Assembly: GCF_013266755.1 (NCBI RefSeq) | Contig: NZ_JABRWJ010000009.1 | Coordinates: 62,001 to 126,000 of the forward strand | DNA: 64,000 nucleotides | Source of the DNA: Pseudaquabacterium terrae | Lineage (GTDB): Bacteria; Pseudomonadota; Gammaproteobacteria; Burkholderiales; Burkholderiaceae_C | Direction: 5' to 3' | Program-made: the position numbers and the translations under genes | The notes under the pieces: model-generated | Databases searched by the model: none | What the model saw: only the letters and a program-made list of their open reading frames with translations | Told to the model about the DNA's origin: nothing | In this document: piece after piece, positions 21,080 to 30,541 of the stretch | How the letters are laid out: each line of letters opens with the position of its first letter | Numbering within the stretch: the stretch's first letter is position 1

Positions 21080-21124
21080 ATGTTTCACCGCCTCGTGTCG
21101 TACCGCGCAATTGGCCGCCCATGA
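21080..21124 (+). CDS. 14-residue leader peptide ORF coupled to the response regulator
   Basis: Short ORF MFHRLVSYRAIGRP with a good ribosome site (AAGGGAG, four bases before the ATG). Its TGA overlaps the ATG of the response-regulator gene (ATGA at 21121-21124). The downstream gene has no Shine-Dalgarno sequence of its own, since TTGGCCGCCC precedes it, so translation of the regulator probably depends on termination of this leader. No function is known for the peptide itself. Evidence is sequence geometry only. Confidence 0.5.
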   Translation: MFHRLVSYRAIGRP

Positions 21125-21753
21125 CACGCCTGTACCTCGTCGATGACCAGCTGCTGTTGCGAGACGGCCTGCATGCGTTGCTCGAAGGCGCCGGCCACAC
21201 GGTGGTCGGCGAAGGCAGCGATCCGACGCATGCGGTGGTCGATGCGCAGCAGCGCAGTGCCGAAGTGATGCTGCTCGACCTCGGCCTGGGTGAACGCTCG
21301 GGCTTCGAGGTGCTGCAGGAACTGAAGCGGCGTGATTCGCCGGTGCGCGCGATCGTGCTGACGATGTCGGCGCAGCCGCGCCATGTGGCCGAAGCGGTGC
21401 GCCTGGGCGCCGCCGGCTATGTGCTGAAGGACTCGGGCGCCGCCGAGCTGCTGCAGGCCATCACCACCGTCACCGCCGGACGCCGCTTCTTCGGCCCGCA
21501 GGTGGCCGATCTCGCATTGCAGGCACTGGCCGACGATGCACCGCCCGACCCGTTCTCGACCTTGTCGCCGCGCGAGCGCCAGATCGTCACGATGGTCGTC
21601 AACGGCATGAGCAGCGCGGCCATCGGGCACGACCTGCATCTGTCGCCGAAAACGGTGGACACCTATCGCAGCCGCATCATGACCAAGCTCGGTGTCAGCG
21701 GTGTCACCGCACTGGTGCGCTTGGCCGTGCGCGAAGGCCTGATCGAAGGCTGA
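21121..21753 (+). CDS. NarL/FixJ-type response regulator
   Basis: 210-residue two-component regulator: receiver domain residues 1-120 (acidic pair in LVDDQ, phospho-acceptor Asp in MLLDLGLGE, Thr/Ser in VLTMSA, Lys in YVLKDSG) and a LuxR/GerE helix-turn-helix at about 145-205 (LSPRERQIVTMVVNGMSSA, LSPKTVDTYRSRI). The ATG at 21121 begins the canonical receiver and overlaps the leader ORF stop. No sensor kinase is next to it, so it is an orphan here. It could act with the receiver protein that follows or with the upstream GspE-like protein. Confidence 0.92.
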   Translation: MTRLYLVDDQLLLRDGLHALLEGAGHTVVGEGSDPTHAVVDAQQRSAEVMLLDLGLGERSGFEVLQELKRRDSPVRAIVLTMSAQPRHVAEAVRLGAAGYVLKDSGAAELLQAITTVTAGRRFFGPQVADLALQALADDAPPDPFSTLSPRERQIVTMVVNGMSSAAIGHDLHLSPKTVDTYRSRIMTKLGVSGVTALVRLAVREGLIEG

Positions 21754-21922
21754 AGCGGCCGCTGCGTAGTTCCGCTAGTGAGCGGTGGCCTCCCCCGTCC
21801 GGGGGATCTCTTGTCTTGTCCTACAGCAAGGGTCAAGGTCTCCCCGCAGCGCGTTGCGACGGGGCGTGCCAACAATGGCTCGACGGCAACGTTGGGCTGC
21901 CGCACACAGGGAGAAGATGGTC

Positions 21923-22351
21923 ATGGACAGGGTGCCCAGTGCCACCAGGCCATGGGTGTCGGCATTGACACCTCCGGTGACGACCGGGTTCGGTAGCGTA
22001 CTGATCGTCGACGACAACCCGATCAATCTGCTGCTGCTGGAGGAATTTTTCCGGCTGCGCGGTCGCGAATCGGTGCGCTCGGCCTGCACCGTGCGCGAAG
22101 CGCTGGCGCTGGCGCGCGAGGAGCCGCCGCTGGCGATCCTGCTCGACCTGCACCTGCCCGACGGCAGCGGGCTCGACCTGCTGGCCTGGCTGCGCGCCGA
22201 TCCTCGGCTGCGCCACGTGCCGGTGGCGGTGGTCTCGGCCAGCCACGACGAGGCCGCACACCAGGCCGCGCTGGCGCTCGGCGCACGCGCGTGGTGGCCC
22301 AAGCCGCTGGACCTGCCGGCGCTGGATGAACGGCTCGAGGAGCTGTACTAG
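21923..22351 (+). CDS. Single-domain response regulator (receiver only)
   Basis: 142-residue receiver protein without an output domain. The N-terminal 20 residues are unstructured (MDRVPSATRPWVS). The receiver then has acidic residues VDDNP, phospho-acceptor Asp in ILLDLHLPDGSG, Ser in VVSASHD and Lys in WPKPLD. The start at 21923 is preferred because AGGGAGA lies at suitable spacing; ATG 21917 is too close. CheY-like proteins of this kind act in phosphorelays or by direct protein binding. It is followed by a strong terminator. Confidence 0.82.
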   Translation: MDRVPSATRPWVSALTPPVTTGFGSVLIVDDNPINLLLLEEFFRLRGRESVRSACTVREALALAREEPPLAILLDLHLPDGSGLDLLAWLRADPRLRHVPVAVVSASHDEAAHQAALALGARAWWPKPLDLPALDERLEELY

Positions 22352-22397
22352 AGCAGTCCAACGCCCGCATCGCGCACCGCGTGACGCGGTGCTCAGG

Positions 22398-22425
22398 AAA
22401 GCCGGCCCAAAGGCCGGCTTTTTTT
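22398..22425 (+). terminator. Rho-independent terminator
   Basis: Perfect stem AAAGCCGGCC / GGCCGGCTTT with a 4-base loop, followed directly by a run of T (seven in total with the stem end). It closes the response-regulator transcript before the peroxidase operon. Confidence 0.9.
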
Positions 22426-22519
22426 CCATTTCCAGTCTCTTGTCGCAGATCAAGATGCCGATAAGCCCGGTGTGCACCCCGGCGCCTCGCCGTGATTCGT
22501 CGTCTTTGAAAGGCAGTAC

Positions 22520-23581
22520 ATGAAGACTGGACGCATTTTCGACCGCACCTGTTCGTTCACAGGTTTGTCGGCAGCGGTGGGCGCGATCGCGCTGCTGGGC
22601 TTCGCCGGCGCGGGTGCCGACAATCTTCCGCCGCCCGCGACGCCGGCCGACAAGGTCTGGCTGCTCGGTGAGCCGCCGGCCCCGGCCGACAACCTGACGA
22701 CGCCGGCGCGCGTCGAGCTCGGCAAGGCCTTGTTCTTCGACCCGCGCCTGTCGGGCAACGGCACGGTCTCCTGCGCCAGCTGCCACAACCCGTCGCTGGG
22801 CTGGTCCGACGGCCTGAAGACCGGCATCGGCATCAACGGCACCGTGCTCGGCCGCGCGACGCCGACGGTGGTCAACACCGCCTACAACACGCAGTTCATG
22901 TGGGACGGCCGCAAGAAGAGCCTGGAAGACCAGGCGCTCGGGCCGATGAAGACGCCCGAGGAAATGAAGACCGATTTCAGCGCCGCGCTGCAGCTGCTGA
23001 ACGATCGCGCCGGCTACCGTGCGATGTTCCATGCGGCCTACCCCGGCGAGGCGATCAGCGAAGAGACGGTCGCCAAGGCCATCGCCGCGTTCGAGCGCAC
23101 CGTGGTCTCGAAGGACTCGCGCTTCGACCGCTGGGTCGCCGGCGATCGCACCGCGATCACGGCGGCCGAACACCGCGGCTACCAGGTCTTCAGCGACCCG
23201 GCCAAGGGCAACTGCGCCGCCTGCCACAAGCCGCCGAATTTCACCGACAACGGCTTCCACAACATCGGCATCGCGCATGCACCGGGACAGGACGACGAGG
23301 GCCGCTTCAAGATCCGCGGCGTCGCCGTGTTGAAGGGCGCGTTCAAGACGCCGACGCTGCGCGACGTCGAGCTGACGGCGCCGTACTTCCACACCGGCAC
23401 CGCGACCACGCTGATGGACACCGTCGAGCACTACGCGCGCGGCGGCGACGACCGGCGCAACCTCTCGCCCGAGGTGCGCAAGCTGAACCTGAGCGCTGCC
23501 GAGAAGGCCGACCTGGTCGCCTTCATGAAGACGCTGACCAGCCCGGTCAAGAGCGCCAGCGTGCCGGCGTTGCCGCAATGA
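22520..23581 (+). CDS. Di-haem cytochrome c peroxidase / MauG-family protein
   Basis: 353-residue periplasmic protein with an N-terminal export signal (hydrophobic AAVGAIALLGFAGAGA) and two c-type haem sites, CASCH (about residue 90) and CAACH (about 233). This is the bacterial di-haem peroxidase/MauG fold. It would reduce hydrogen peroxide with electrons from cytochrome c or cupredoxin, or oxidise a protein substrate like MauG. The downstream cytochrome c overlaps it (ATGA), followed by a cupredoxin and an SCO protein, which could be its electron donors. Confidence 0.9.
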   Translation: MKTGRIFDRTCSFTGLSAAVGAIALLGFAGAGADNLPPPATPADKVWLLGEPPAPADNLTTPARVELGKALFFDPRLSGNGTVSCASCHNPSLGWSDGLKTGIGINGTVLGRATPTVVNTAYNTQFMWDGRKKSLEDQALGPMKTPEEMKTDFSAALQLLNDRAGYRAMFHAAYPGEAISEETVAKAIAAFERTVVSKDSRFDRWVAGDRTAITAAEHRGYQVFSDPAKGNCAACHKPPNFTDNGFHNIGIAHAPGQDDEGRFKIRGVAVLKGAFKTPTLRDVELTAPYFHTGTATTLMDTVEHYARGGDDRRNLSPEVRKLNLSAAEKADLVAFMKTLTSPVKSASVPALPQ

Positions 23582-23961
23582 AGCGTGTCGCTGCACTGGT
23601 CGCCGCGCTGCTGGTCGCCACCGCGGCCGGCGCCGCGGCCGACAAGCGCACCGACGGCGCGCTGCTGCCGCGCGACAGCCGCGATGCCGCGGTGTTTCGC
23701 GGCGGGCTGGTGTACGCGAACTATTGCGTCACCTGCCACGGCATCAATGCCGACGGCAACGGCCGCGCAGCGCGCCTGCACACGCCGCGGCCGGCGAACC
23801 TGCGCGCCTCGGACAAGAACGACCAGTACATCAAGCTGATCATCAGCAAGGGCGGTGAGCCGATCGGCCGCTCGCCCGGCATGCCGCCGTGGGCCGAGGA
23901 GCTCACCGACGAGCAGATCAACGACGTGACCGCCTTCGTGCGCTCCGTCAACCAGCGCTGA
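23578..23961 (+). CDS. Small periplasmic cytochrome c
   Basis: 127-residue secreted mono-haem cytochrome: signal peptide residues 1-21 (VAALVAALLVATAAGAAA), haem site CVTCH (YANYCVTCHGINADGNGRAA), and a distal Met in SPGMPPWAEELT. It overlaps the peroxidase gene by four bases. It is probably an electron carrier to or from the di-haem peroxidase. Confidence 0.9.
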   Translation: MKRVAALVAALLVATAAGAAADKRTDGALLPRDSRDAAVFRGGLVYANYCVTCHGINADGNGRAARLHTPRPANLRASDKNDQYIKLIISKGGEPIGRSPGMPPWAEELTDEQINDVTAFVRSVNQR

Positions 23962-23993
23962 TTCCCTTCCCTCTTCTAACGAGCAGTACCGTC

Positions 23994-24308
23994 ATGAAGA
24001 ACCTCCTGATCACCGGCCTCCTGTCGCTGCTGCCGTTCGCGGCCGGCGCCGCCGAACACGTCGTCACGCAGAAGGACAAGGCCTTCTCGGCCAAGACCTT
24101 GTCGATCAAGGTCGGTGACAAGGTCACCTTCCGCAACGACGACGCGTTCTCGCACAACGTCTTCAGCCTGAGCGATGCGATGCCCTTCGACCTGGGCACC
24201 TATGCGAACGGCCAGGCCAAGTCGGTCACCTACGCCAAGGCGGGCAAGTTCGAGATCGAGTGCGCGATCCATCCGGACATGCGCCTCGTCATCAGCGTCG
24301 CGCCGTAA
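23994..24308 (+). CDS. Plastocyanin/amicyanin-like cupredoxin
   Basis: 104-residue periplasmic blue-copper-type protein. Signal peptide residues 1-19 (LLITGLLSLLPFAAGAA). Type 1 copper ligands are visible: His in DAFSHNVFS and the Cys-x2-His-x2-Met cluster ECAIHPDM. It is closest in layout to methylamine-utilisation-type cupredoxins. Placed between cytochrome c and SCO genes, it is a likely electron carrier for the peroxidase. Confidence 0.88.
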   Translation: MKNLLITGLLSLLPFAAGAAEHVVTQKDKAFSAKTLSIKVGDKVTFRNDDAFSHNVFSLSDAMPFDLGTYANGQAKSVTYAKAGKFEIECAIHPDMRLVISVAP

Positions 24309-24317
24309 GAGGCCGTG

Positions 24318-24890
24318 ATGCCGACACGCCGCACGCTGCTGCTGCGGGGTCTGGCCGTTGCCATCGCCGGCGCGGCCGTGCCCGCCGCACTGCAGGCCAT
24401 GCCGCAACACGGCCACGCGCCGGTGGCCGGCCTGGGCGGCGCGCTGGACCTGGTCGACCATCACGGCGCCCCCTTCAACCTGCAGCGCCTCGCTGGCCGG
24501 CCGAGCCTGGTGTTCTTCGGCCTGACGCGCTGCGGCACCACCTGTCCGATCGCGCTGGCTGTCGCGCGCCAGGTGCTCGATGCCTTCGGCGCGCAAGCGG
24601 CGCCGCCGATCGTCTTCGTCACCCTCGACCCGCTGAACGACGGACCACGCGAGCTGAAGACGCATCTCGGGCGCATCGATGCGCGGCTGATCGGCCTGAC
24701 CGGCACGCCGCCGCAGGTCGCCGACGCCGCCGAGCGTTTTGGCGTCGGCACCCGCGTGCGCGCCGACGGTGTCGACCACAGCTCGATGTGGTACCTGCTC
24801 GACGAGCGTGGCCGCGTCAGCCGCGTCTATGCCTACACGACCCCGTCGGCCCATCTGGTCGACGACCTGCGGCGCCTCGCCGCGCATTGA
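24318..24890 (+). CDS. SCO1/SenC-family copper chaperone / thioredoxin-like protein
   Basis: 190-residue secreted protein with an N-terminal twin-arginine-like signal (PTRRTLLLRGLAVAIAGAA) and a thioredoxin fold. The SCO motif Cys-x3-Cys is present (RCGTTCPIAL), with the distal His in DGVDHSSMWYLLD. SCO proteins deliver copper to cytochrome oxidase or other cuproproteins; here the obvious client is the adjacent cupredoxin. A GTG one codon upstream (24315) is an alternative start. Confidence 0.87.
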   Translation: MPTRRTLLLRGLAVAIAGAAVPAALQAMPQHGHAPVAGLGGALDLVDHHGAPFNLQRLAGRPSLVFFGLTRCGTTCPIALAVARQVLDAFGAQAAPPIVFVTLDPLNDGPRELKTHLGRIDARLIGLTGTPPQVADAAERFGVGTRVRADGVDHSSMWYLLDERGRVSRVYAYTTPSAHLVDDLRRLAAH

Positions 24891-24905
24891 ATCGAGGCTT
24901 GAGCC

Positions 24906-26486
24906 ATGCCGCGCCTGTCCGCCCTCACCCACCTCAGCGTACGCCGACTCGGCACCCGGCTGGCACTGGGCTTCGGCCTGATGTGCCTGCTGCTGCTGGG
25001 CATCGGTGCGCTGGCGATCGGCCAGTCGCGCGTGATGCAGGCGCAGTTCGCCGCCGCGCTCGACGGGCGCGTTCCGGCGCTGGTGCGGCTGCAGGCGCTG
25101 GACCGCGAAGTGCAAAGCGTCAACCTCGCGGCGCGCGACGCGCTGCTCGCCGCCGACGAGGCGGCGGCCACCGCCGCGCTGGCACGCATCGAGGCCGGCC
25201 GGCAGAAGATCGGCAGCGAGATCGAGGCGTTGCAGAAGTCGGTCGAAGGCAGTGCCGACCCGTTCGCGCCGGTGGTCGAGGAGCTCGGCACGCAGAGCAG
25301 CGGTGCGCTGGTCATGCTGTTGAAGTTTTCGCGCCAGCTGAAGGCCGGCCAGGCCGACGGCGCGAAGACGCAGCTCGCCAGCGCGCTGACCCCGCGCATG
25401 AACAGCTTTGCCGCGCTGATTGCCAAGGCGCAGGGGCTGCAGCTCGGCCAGCTCGACGGCGCGCGCCAGAAGTCGGAAGAAGCGGCACGCTGGGGCCAGG
25501 GAGCGACCGCCGCCACCGTGGCGGTGGCGATGCTCGTCGCGGCGCTGCTGGCCTGGCGCATCACGCGCGGCATCACGCAGCCGATCCAGGCCATCGTCAC
25601 GCTGGCCGAACGCATCGCCGCCGGCGACCTCGGCCATCCGATGCAGGCGCCGACGCGACAGGACGAGCTCGGTCAACTGCAGACCGCGATGCTCGACATG
25701 CGGCACCAGCTGTGCGAGCTGGTGGCCGGCATCCGGCAGTCGGCCGACAGCATCGCCAACGCCAGCCAGGAGATCGCCGGCGGCAACCATCACCTGAGCC
25801 GGCGCACCGAAGAAGCCGCCGCCTCGCTGCAGCGCACCGCGAGTGCGATGGACGCGGTCACGCGATCGGTCGGCGACAGTGCCGCGTCGGCGCAATCGGC
25901 CGGCACGATGGTCGCGTCGGCAAGCCAGGCCGCGCACCGCGGCGGCACCGTGGTGCTGCAGGTGATCGACCGCATGGGCGAGATCACGACGGCCAGCAAG
26001 CGCATCGCCGACATCACCGGCGTGATCGACAGCATCGCCTTCCAGACCAACATCCTGGCGCTGAACGCCGCCGTCGAGGCGGCGCGTGCCGGCGAGCACG
26101 GCCGCGGCTTCGCGGTCGTCGCCAGCGAAGTGCGCGCGCTGGCGCAGCGCTCGGCCACGGCGTCACGCGAGATCAAGGGCCTGATCGGCGACAGCGTCGA
26201 CAAGGTCGAGGCCGGAAGCAAGCTTGCCGAAGGCGCCGGCTCGGCGATGCGCGAGATCGTCGCCGACGTCGAACGCGTGTCGTCGGTGGTCGGCGACATC
26301 TGTTCCCGGGCTTCCAGCCAGAGCAGCGGCCTCGGCGAAGTGAACGCCGCCGTGCGCCAGATCGACGACGTGACGCAGCAGAACGCCGCGCTCGTCGAGC
26401 AGAGCACCGCCGCGGCCGAAAGCCTGCGCGAGCAGGCACAGGGGCTGCAGGAGCTGGTGAACCGCTTCCGGCTCGAAGTCGCCTAG
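24906..26486 (+). CDS. Methyl-accepting chemotaxis protein
   Basis: 526-residue transmembrane chemoreceptor: TM1 about residues 17-40, a four-helix-bundle-type periplasmic ligand domain of about 150 residues, TM2 about 200-220, HAMP domain ([20 protein letters not shown]), and a signalling domain with the conserved hairpin [20 protein letters not shown] near residue 380. It starts 15 bases after the SCO gene, so it may be cotranscribed with the peroxidase/cupredoxin genes. That would link taxis to redox or copper status; the link is inference. No CRxYW-type CheR tether is seen at the C-terminus. Confidence 0.93.
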   Translation: MPRLSALTHLSVRRLGTRLALGFGLMCLLLLGIGALAIGQSRVMQAQFAAALDGRVPALVRLQALDREVQSVNLAARDALLAADEAAATAALARIEAGRQKIGSEIEALQKSVEGSADPFAPVVEELGTQSSGALVMLLKFSRQLKAGQADGAKTQLASALTPRMNSFAALIAKAQGLQLGQLDGARQKSEEAARWGQGATAATVAVAMLVAALLAWRITRGITQPIQAIVTLAERIAAGDLGHPMQAPTRQDELGQLQTAMLDMRHQLCELVAGIRQSADSIANASQEIAGGNHHLSRRTEEAAASLQRTASAMDAVTRSVGDSAASAQSAGTMVASASQAAHRGGTVVLQVIDRMGEITTASKRIADITGVIDSIAFQTNILALNAAVEAARAGEHGRGFAVVASEVRALAQRSATASREIKGLIGDSVDKVEAGSKLAEGAGSAMREIVADVERVSSVVGDICSRASSQSSGLGEVNAAVRQIDDVTQQNAALVEQSTAAAESLREQAQGLQELVNRFRLEVA

Positions 26487-27706
26487 ATCGCGCAGCTGCG
26501 AAAGCCGGCGAAAGCCGCGTCCATTGTCGGCGGCAGGAAGCGCCGCGCCGCCGGATGGCGCTGGCGCGCTGCGGTCCAGTACGACGCACCGCGCAGCACA
26601 CGCCAGCCGGGCTGGTCGGGCAATGCGTTCTCGCCGGTCGGGCCGCGCCGGTAGCCGGGAAAGTCGCGCGCGCGGCCGGCCACCCACTCGAACACATCGC
26701 CCCAGACGAAGCCGCGACCGGTGGCCGCCACGGCGCAGGCCCACTCGGCCTCGGTCGGCAGCCGGCGGCCGGCCCAGCGGCACCAGGCCTCGGCCTCGTG
26801 CACGCTCAGGTGCAGGACCGCCTGCACGCCAGGCACGCGCTGCAGCCGGCCGGCGCGATGCACCAGCACGCCGCCGCCGAGCTGCTCGACGTAACGCGGC
26901 GCGCGCCGGCCATCGGCCTGCAACCACTGCCAGCCCTCGGCGCTCCACCAGGCCTCGTCGTCGTAGCCGCCGTCCTCGGCGAACTCGGCGAACTGCGCCC
27001 AGCAGACGGCTTGCGCGTCGATCTCGAACTCGGGCAGCGTGAGCTCGTGGGCGTGGCGCTCGCCGTCGGGAACGAAGCCGCCCGGCGGCGTGCCCAGCTG
27101 CACGCGCTGCGACGGGAACCACAGCGCATCACGGCGCGCACGCACCGGCAGTTCGGCGGCCAGGCCCGGCGGCAGGGCCAGTCCCAGGTGCTGCGCCACC
27201 TCGGCCAGCGTCTCGGCAAGCCGGTCCTCGTGCGCCAGCGCAATGCGGAAGAAGTACAGCCCGGGGTCGCTGGCCTCGGCCTTGTCGAGCAGCTCCAGCG
27301 TGCCTTCCAGCGTCTCGGCAAGGTAGGCGCGCATCGCCTCGGCTCCCGGTACGCTGCCGGCCCAGCGCTGCGCGCGCGTGCCGGCGGCCGGATCGAGCCA
27401 CCAGTCGAGCACCGGATCGATGGTCGACAGCCGCACGCCTGGGTGGTCGCAGGCCTCGCCGCGGCCGCGTTGCAGGTGGCGCGAGATCCACAGCTCCTGG
27501 AAGCGCCCGGCCTGGCCGATCAGCCAGGCCGGTGGGTCGAACTCGACCGGCGGCGTGGTCTGCGCGGCGACGCCATCGAACAGCGTCAGCCACTGCAGCG
27601 TGCGGTTGCGGGCATCGAGCAGCGCCAGCGACAACAGGTCGGCGCCGGCCTGCCGCATCGCGGCGGCATCGTGGATATCGGCGGCGATGAAGCGCGTGGA
27701 GCTCAT
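26483..27706 (-). CDS. EgtB/SenA-like FGE-sulfatase domain protein with altered iron site
   Basis: 407-residue protein: DinB-like helical N-terminus (about 1-170) and a formylglycine-generating/EgtB C-terminal domain (about 200-405, [26 protein letters not shown]-like [33 protein letters not shown]). The opening [20 protein letters not shown] is typical of ergothioneine or selenoneine synthases (EgtB/SenA). Two canonical iron His positions differ: the GH(I) site is Gln65 ([10 protein letters not shown]), and the HxxxHxE motif reads HEDRLAE, with Leu163 in place of the second His. Activity is therefore uncertain. No senB, senC or egtD is nearby. Start chosen at MSSTRF; the frame extends upstream into folE2. 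Confidence 0.72.
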   Translation of the reverse strand: MSSTRFIAADIHDAAAMRQAGADLLSLALLDARNRTLQWLTLFDGVAAQTTPPVEFDPPAWLIGQAGRFQELWISRHLQRGRGEACDHPGVRLSTIDPVLDWWLDPAAGTRAQRWAGSVPGAEAMRAYLAETLEGTLELLDKAEASDPGLYFFRIALAHEDRLAETLAEVAQHLGLALPPGLAAELPVRARRDALWFPSQRVQLGTPPGGFVPDGERHAHELTLPEFEIDAQAVCWAQFAEFAEDGGYDDEAWWSAEGWQWLQADGRRAPRYVEQLGGGVLVHRAGRLQRVPGVQAVLHLSVHEAEAWCRWAGRRLPTEAEWACAVAATGRGFVWGDVFEWVAGRARDFPGYRRGPTGENALPDQPGWRVLRGASYWTAARQRHPAARRFLPPTMDAAFAGFRSCAI

Positions 27707-27722
27707 CGCTTCAAAGGTTCTT

Positions 27723-28514
27723 CTAGCCGCGTTCGATGCGCGCGTAGGCGCTGTGGTTGTGGATCGACTCGAAGTTCTCGACATCGACGCTGTAGCGCCC
27801 GATGCGCGCATCGGCATTGAGCTTCAGCGCGACGTCGCGCACCAGGTCTTCGACGAACTTCGGGTTCTCGTAGGCGCGCTCGGTGACCCACTTCTCGTCG
27901 GCACGCTTGAGCAGCGGCCACAGCTCGCTGGAGGCCGAATCCTCGGCGAAGCGCACCAGCTCGTGCCACTCGATCGGTGCTTGAAGCTCGACGCGAATCG
28001 TCACCAGCGAGCGCTGGTTGTGCGCGCCGTAGTCGGAGATCTCCTTCGAGCACGGGCACAGGCTCTTGACCGGCACGCCGACCTCGGCCCAGACAGCAGT
28101 CACGCCGGCGCGCGCCTCGGCGATCCAGCGGCCCTGGTAGTCCATCAGGCTCTGCACGCCGGAGACCGGCGCGCGCTTGCGCAGGAAGAACGGAAAGCGC
28201 GCCTCGATGCGGCCCTCGGTCGCCCCCAGCTTGTCGAGCATCCCGCCCAGCCCGGCCTCGAGCTTCGCCGCATCGATCGCCTCGTCCTGCGCATCGAGCC
28301 AGGCGACGAAGCGCGACATGTGCGTGCCCTTCTGGTCGGCCGGCAGCGCGACATCGAGGTCCCACATCGCCACCGTGTCCTGGTCGTGGCCGGCGACGCG
28401 CAACGTGACCGGCCAGCGCACGTCCTTGATGCCGACGCGCTGGATCGCGAGGTGGCGCTGGTCACGTTCGCTTTGCGTATCGGGGATGTGCAGGGCGTCG
28501 GTCAGGTTGGTCAT
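27723..28514 (-). CDS. folE2: GTP cyclohydrolase FolE2 (type IB)
   Basis: 263-residue COG1469 enzyme converting GTP to 7,8-dihydroneopterin triphosphate, the first step of folate and queuosine synthesis. Family signatures: SLCPCSKEISDYGAHNQRS with the metal-binding Cys, and conserved Glu and His residues near the C-terminus (VENFESIHNHSAYA). FolE2 tolerates metals other than zinc, so it often serves under zinc limitation. The start MTNLTDALH is preferred; the frame runs upstream without a better site. Followed 16 bases later by the EgtB-like gene. Confidence 0.95.
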   Translation of the reverse strand: MTNLTDALHIPDTQSERDQRHLAIQRVGIKDVRWPVTLRVAGHDQDTVAMWDLDVALPADQKGTHMSRFVAWLDAQDEAIDAAKLEAGLGGMLDKLGATEGRIEARFPFFLRKRAPVSGVQSLMDYQGRWIAEARAGVTAVWAEVGVPVKSLCPCSKEISDYGAHNQRSLVTIRVELQAPIEWHELVRFAEDSASSELWPLLKRADEKWVTERAYENPKFVEDLVRDVALKLNADARIGRYSVDVENFESIHNHSAYARIERG

Positions 28515-28616
28515 GGGTTCTTCCGGGGGCCGGTCCGGGAGCTTGGCATCAATTCTGTAACCGCGCCACGGCGGGGGCATGTCGCCGGGGCGTCAGTGGC
28601 GTCGGCTCGGGGGCCA

Positions 28617-30533
28617 TCAGTGGTTGGCGGCGGGCCGCACCAGTGTCAGGTGGATGCCGAAGCGCTGGCGCACCGATTGTTCGATGCCGGCGGCGTCCAG
28701 GCCCTGCAGCGCGAGCAGCTTGACCGGGTCGCCATGTTCGATGAACTGGTCGGGCAGGCCGAGCGACAGCAGCGGCACCGCCAGCCCCGCGGCATGCAGG
28801 CACTCGCCGACCGCGCTGCCGGCGCCACCGGCGAGGCAGCCTTCCTCGATGGTTACCAGCGCGTCGTGCGTGCGGGCGAGCTCGGCGATCAGCGCGGTGT
28901 CCAGCGGCTTCGCGAAGCGCATGTTGGCGACGGTCGCGTCGAGCTTGGCCGCCGCGTCGAGCGCCGGGTACAGCACGGTGCCGAAGGCCAGCAGCGCGAT
29001 GCGCTTGCCCGCGCCGGCGACGGTCGACGACTCGCGGCGGATCTCGCCGCGGCCCCAGGGCAGCTCGTCGAGCTGCGCTTCGGGCTGCTTGCCGGCACCA
29101 GCGCCGCGCGGATAACGCACCGCCGCCGGCTGCTCGCGCCGGAACGCGGTGGTCAATGCGCGCCGGCACTCGGCCTCGTCGGCCGGTGTCAGCACCGCGA
29201 GGTTCGGAATGCAGCGCAGGTAGGCGATGTCGTAGGCACCGCAGTGTGTTGCGCCATCGGCGCCGACGATGCCGGCGCGGTCGAGCGCAAAGGTCACCGG
29301 CAGGTTCTGGATCGCGACGTCGTGGATCAGCTGGTCGTAGCCGCGCTGCAGGAAGGTCGAGTAGATCGCCACCACCGGCTTCAGGCCCTCGCAGGCCAGG
29401 CCGGCGGCGAAGGTGACCGCATGCTGCTCGGCGATGCCGACGTCGTGGTAACGCGCCGGGAAACGCTTCTCGAACTCGACCAGGCCCGAGCCCTCGCGCA
29501 TCGCCGGCGTGATCGCCACCAGGCGCAGGTCGGCCTCGGCCATGTCGCACAGCCAGCTGCCGAAGATCTGCGTGAAGCTCGGCTTCGGCGCGGTGGCGGG
29601 CTTCTTGAAGCCCTCGGCCGGATCGAACTTGCCCGAGGCGGCGTGGTACTGCACCGGATCGGCCTCGGCCAGCTTGTAGCCGTAGCCTTTGGTGGTCACG
29701 ACGTGCAGGAACTGCGGGCCCTTGCGGTCGCGCAGGTTCTCCAGCGTCGGGATCAGCGAGTCGAGGTCGTGGCCGTCGATCGGGCCGACGTAAGTGAAGC
29801 CGAGCTCCTCGAAAATCGCACCGGGCACCACCATGCCCTTGGTGTGCTCCTCGAAGCGCTTGGCGAACTCGTACAGCGGGGTGCCCTTGAGCACGCTCTT
29901 CGCGCCTTCGCGCACCGCGCTGTAGGTCTTGCCGCTCATCAGCCGCGCCAGGTGCTTGTTCAGCGCGCCCACCGGCGGCGAGATCGACATGTCGTTGTCG
30001 TTGAGGATCACCAGCAGGTCGGCCGGGCCGACGCCATGCGGCGCGCCGCCGTGGTTCAGCGCCTCGAAGGCCATGCCGCCGGTCAACGCACCGTCGCCGA
30101 TCACCGCCACCGCGCGGCGGTTCTCGCCCTTCAGCTTGGCCGCATGCGCCATGCCGAGCGCGGCGGAGATCGAGGTCGACGAGTGCGCGGTGCCGAAGGT
30201 GTCGTATTCGCTCTCGTCGCGGCGCGGAAATCCCGACAGACCACCGATCTGGCGCAGCGAGCCCATGCGCTCGCGCCGGCCGGTGAGGATCTTGTGCGGA
30301 TAGGTCTGGTGGCCGACGTCCCAGACGATGCGATCGGCGGGCGTGTTGAAGACGTAGTGCAGCGCGATCGTCAGCTCGACGGTGCCCAGGTTCGACGACA
30401 GGTGGCCGCCGGTCTTGCTGACGCTGTCGAGCACGAACTGGCGCAGCTCGCTGGCCAGCGTGCGCAGCTCGGGGCGCGACAAGCGCCTCAAATCCGCGGG
30501 CGTGTGAATGGTTTGCAGCAGGGGCGTGGCCAT
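28617..30533 (-). CDS. dxs: 1-deoxy-D-xylulose-5-phosphate synthase
   Basis: 638-residue thiamine-diphosphate enzyme that condenses pyruvate and glyceraldehyde 3-phosphate in the first step of the MEP isoprenoid pathway. Motifs: N-terminal [20 protein letters not shown], ThDP-binding [18 protein letters not shown] with [12 protein letters not shown], and the transketolase-like middle domain ([33 protein letters not shown]). It starts 8 bases after ispA, in the conserved xseB-ispA-dxs order. Confidence 0.97.
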   Translation of the reverse strand: MATPLLQTIHTPADLRRLSRPELRTLASELRQFVLDSVSKTGGHLSSNLGTVELTIALHYVFNTPADRIVWDVGHQTYPHKILTGRRERMGSLRQIGGLSGFPRRDESEYDTFGTAHSSTSISAALGMAHAAKLKGENRRAVAVIGDGALTGGMAFEALNHGGAPHGVGPADLLVILNDNDMSISPPVGALNKHLARLMSGKTYSAVREGAKSVLKGTPLYEFAKRFEEHTKGMVVPGAIFEELGFTYVGPIDGHDLDSLIPTLENLRDRKGPQFLHVVTTKGYGYKLAEADPVQYHAASGKFDPAEGFKKPATAPKPSFTQIFGSWLCDMAEADLRLVAITPAMREGSGLVEFEKRFPARYHDVGIAEQHAVTFAAGLACEGLKPVVAIYSTFLQRGYDQLIHDVAIQNLPVTFALDRAGIVGADGATHCGAYDIAYLRCIPNLAVLTPADEAECRRALTTAFRREQPAAVRYPRGAGAGKQPEAQLDELPWGRGEIRRESSTVAGAGKRIALLAFGTVLYPALDAAAKLDATVANMRFAKPLDTALIAELARTHDALVTIEEGCLAGGAGSAVGECLHAAGLAVPLLSLGLPDQFIEHGDPVKLLALQGLDAAGIEQSVRQRFGIHLTLVRPAANH

Positions 30534-30541
30534 GGCGGCTT

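Noticed and set aside
21791-21806. TCCCCC/GGGGGA hairpin between the two response regulators as a terminator
   Set aside because: Six-base stem with no T run; may be chance in GC-rich DNA.
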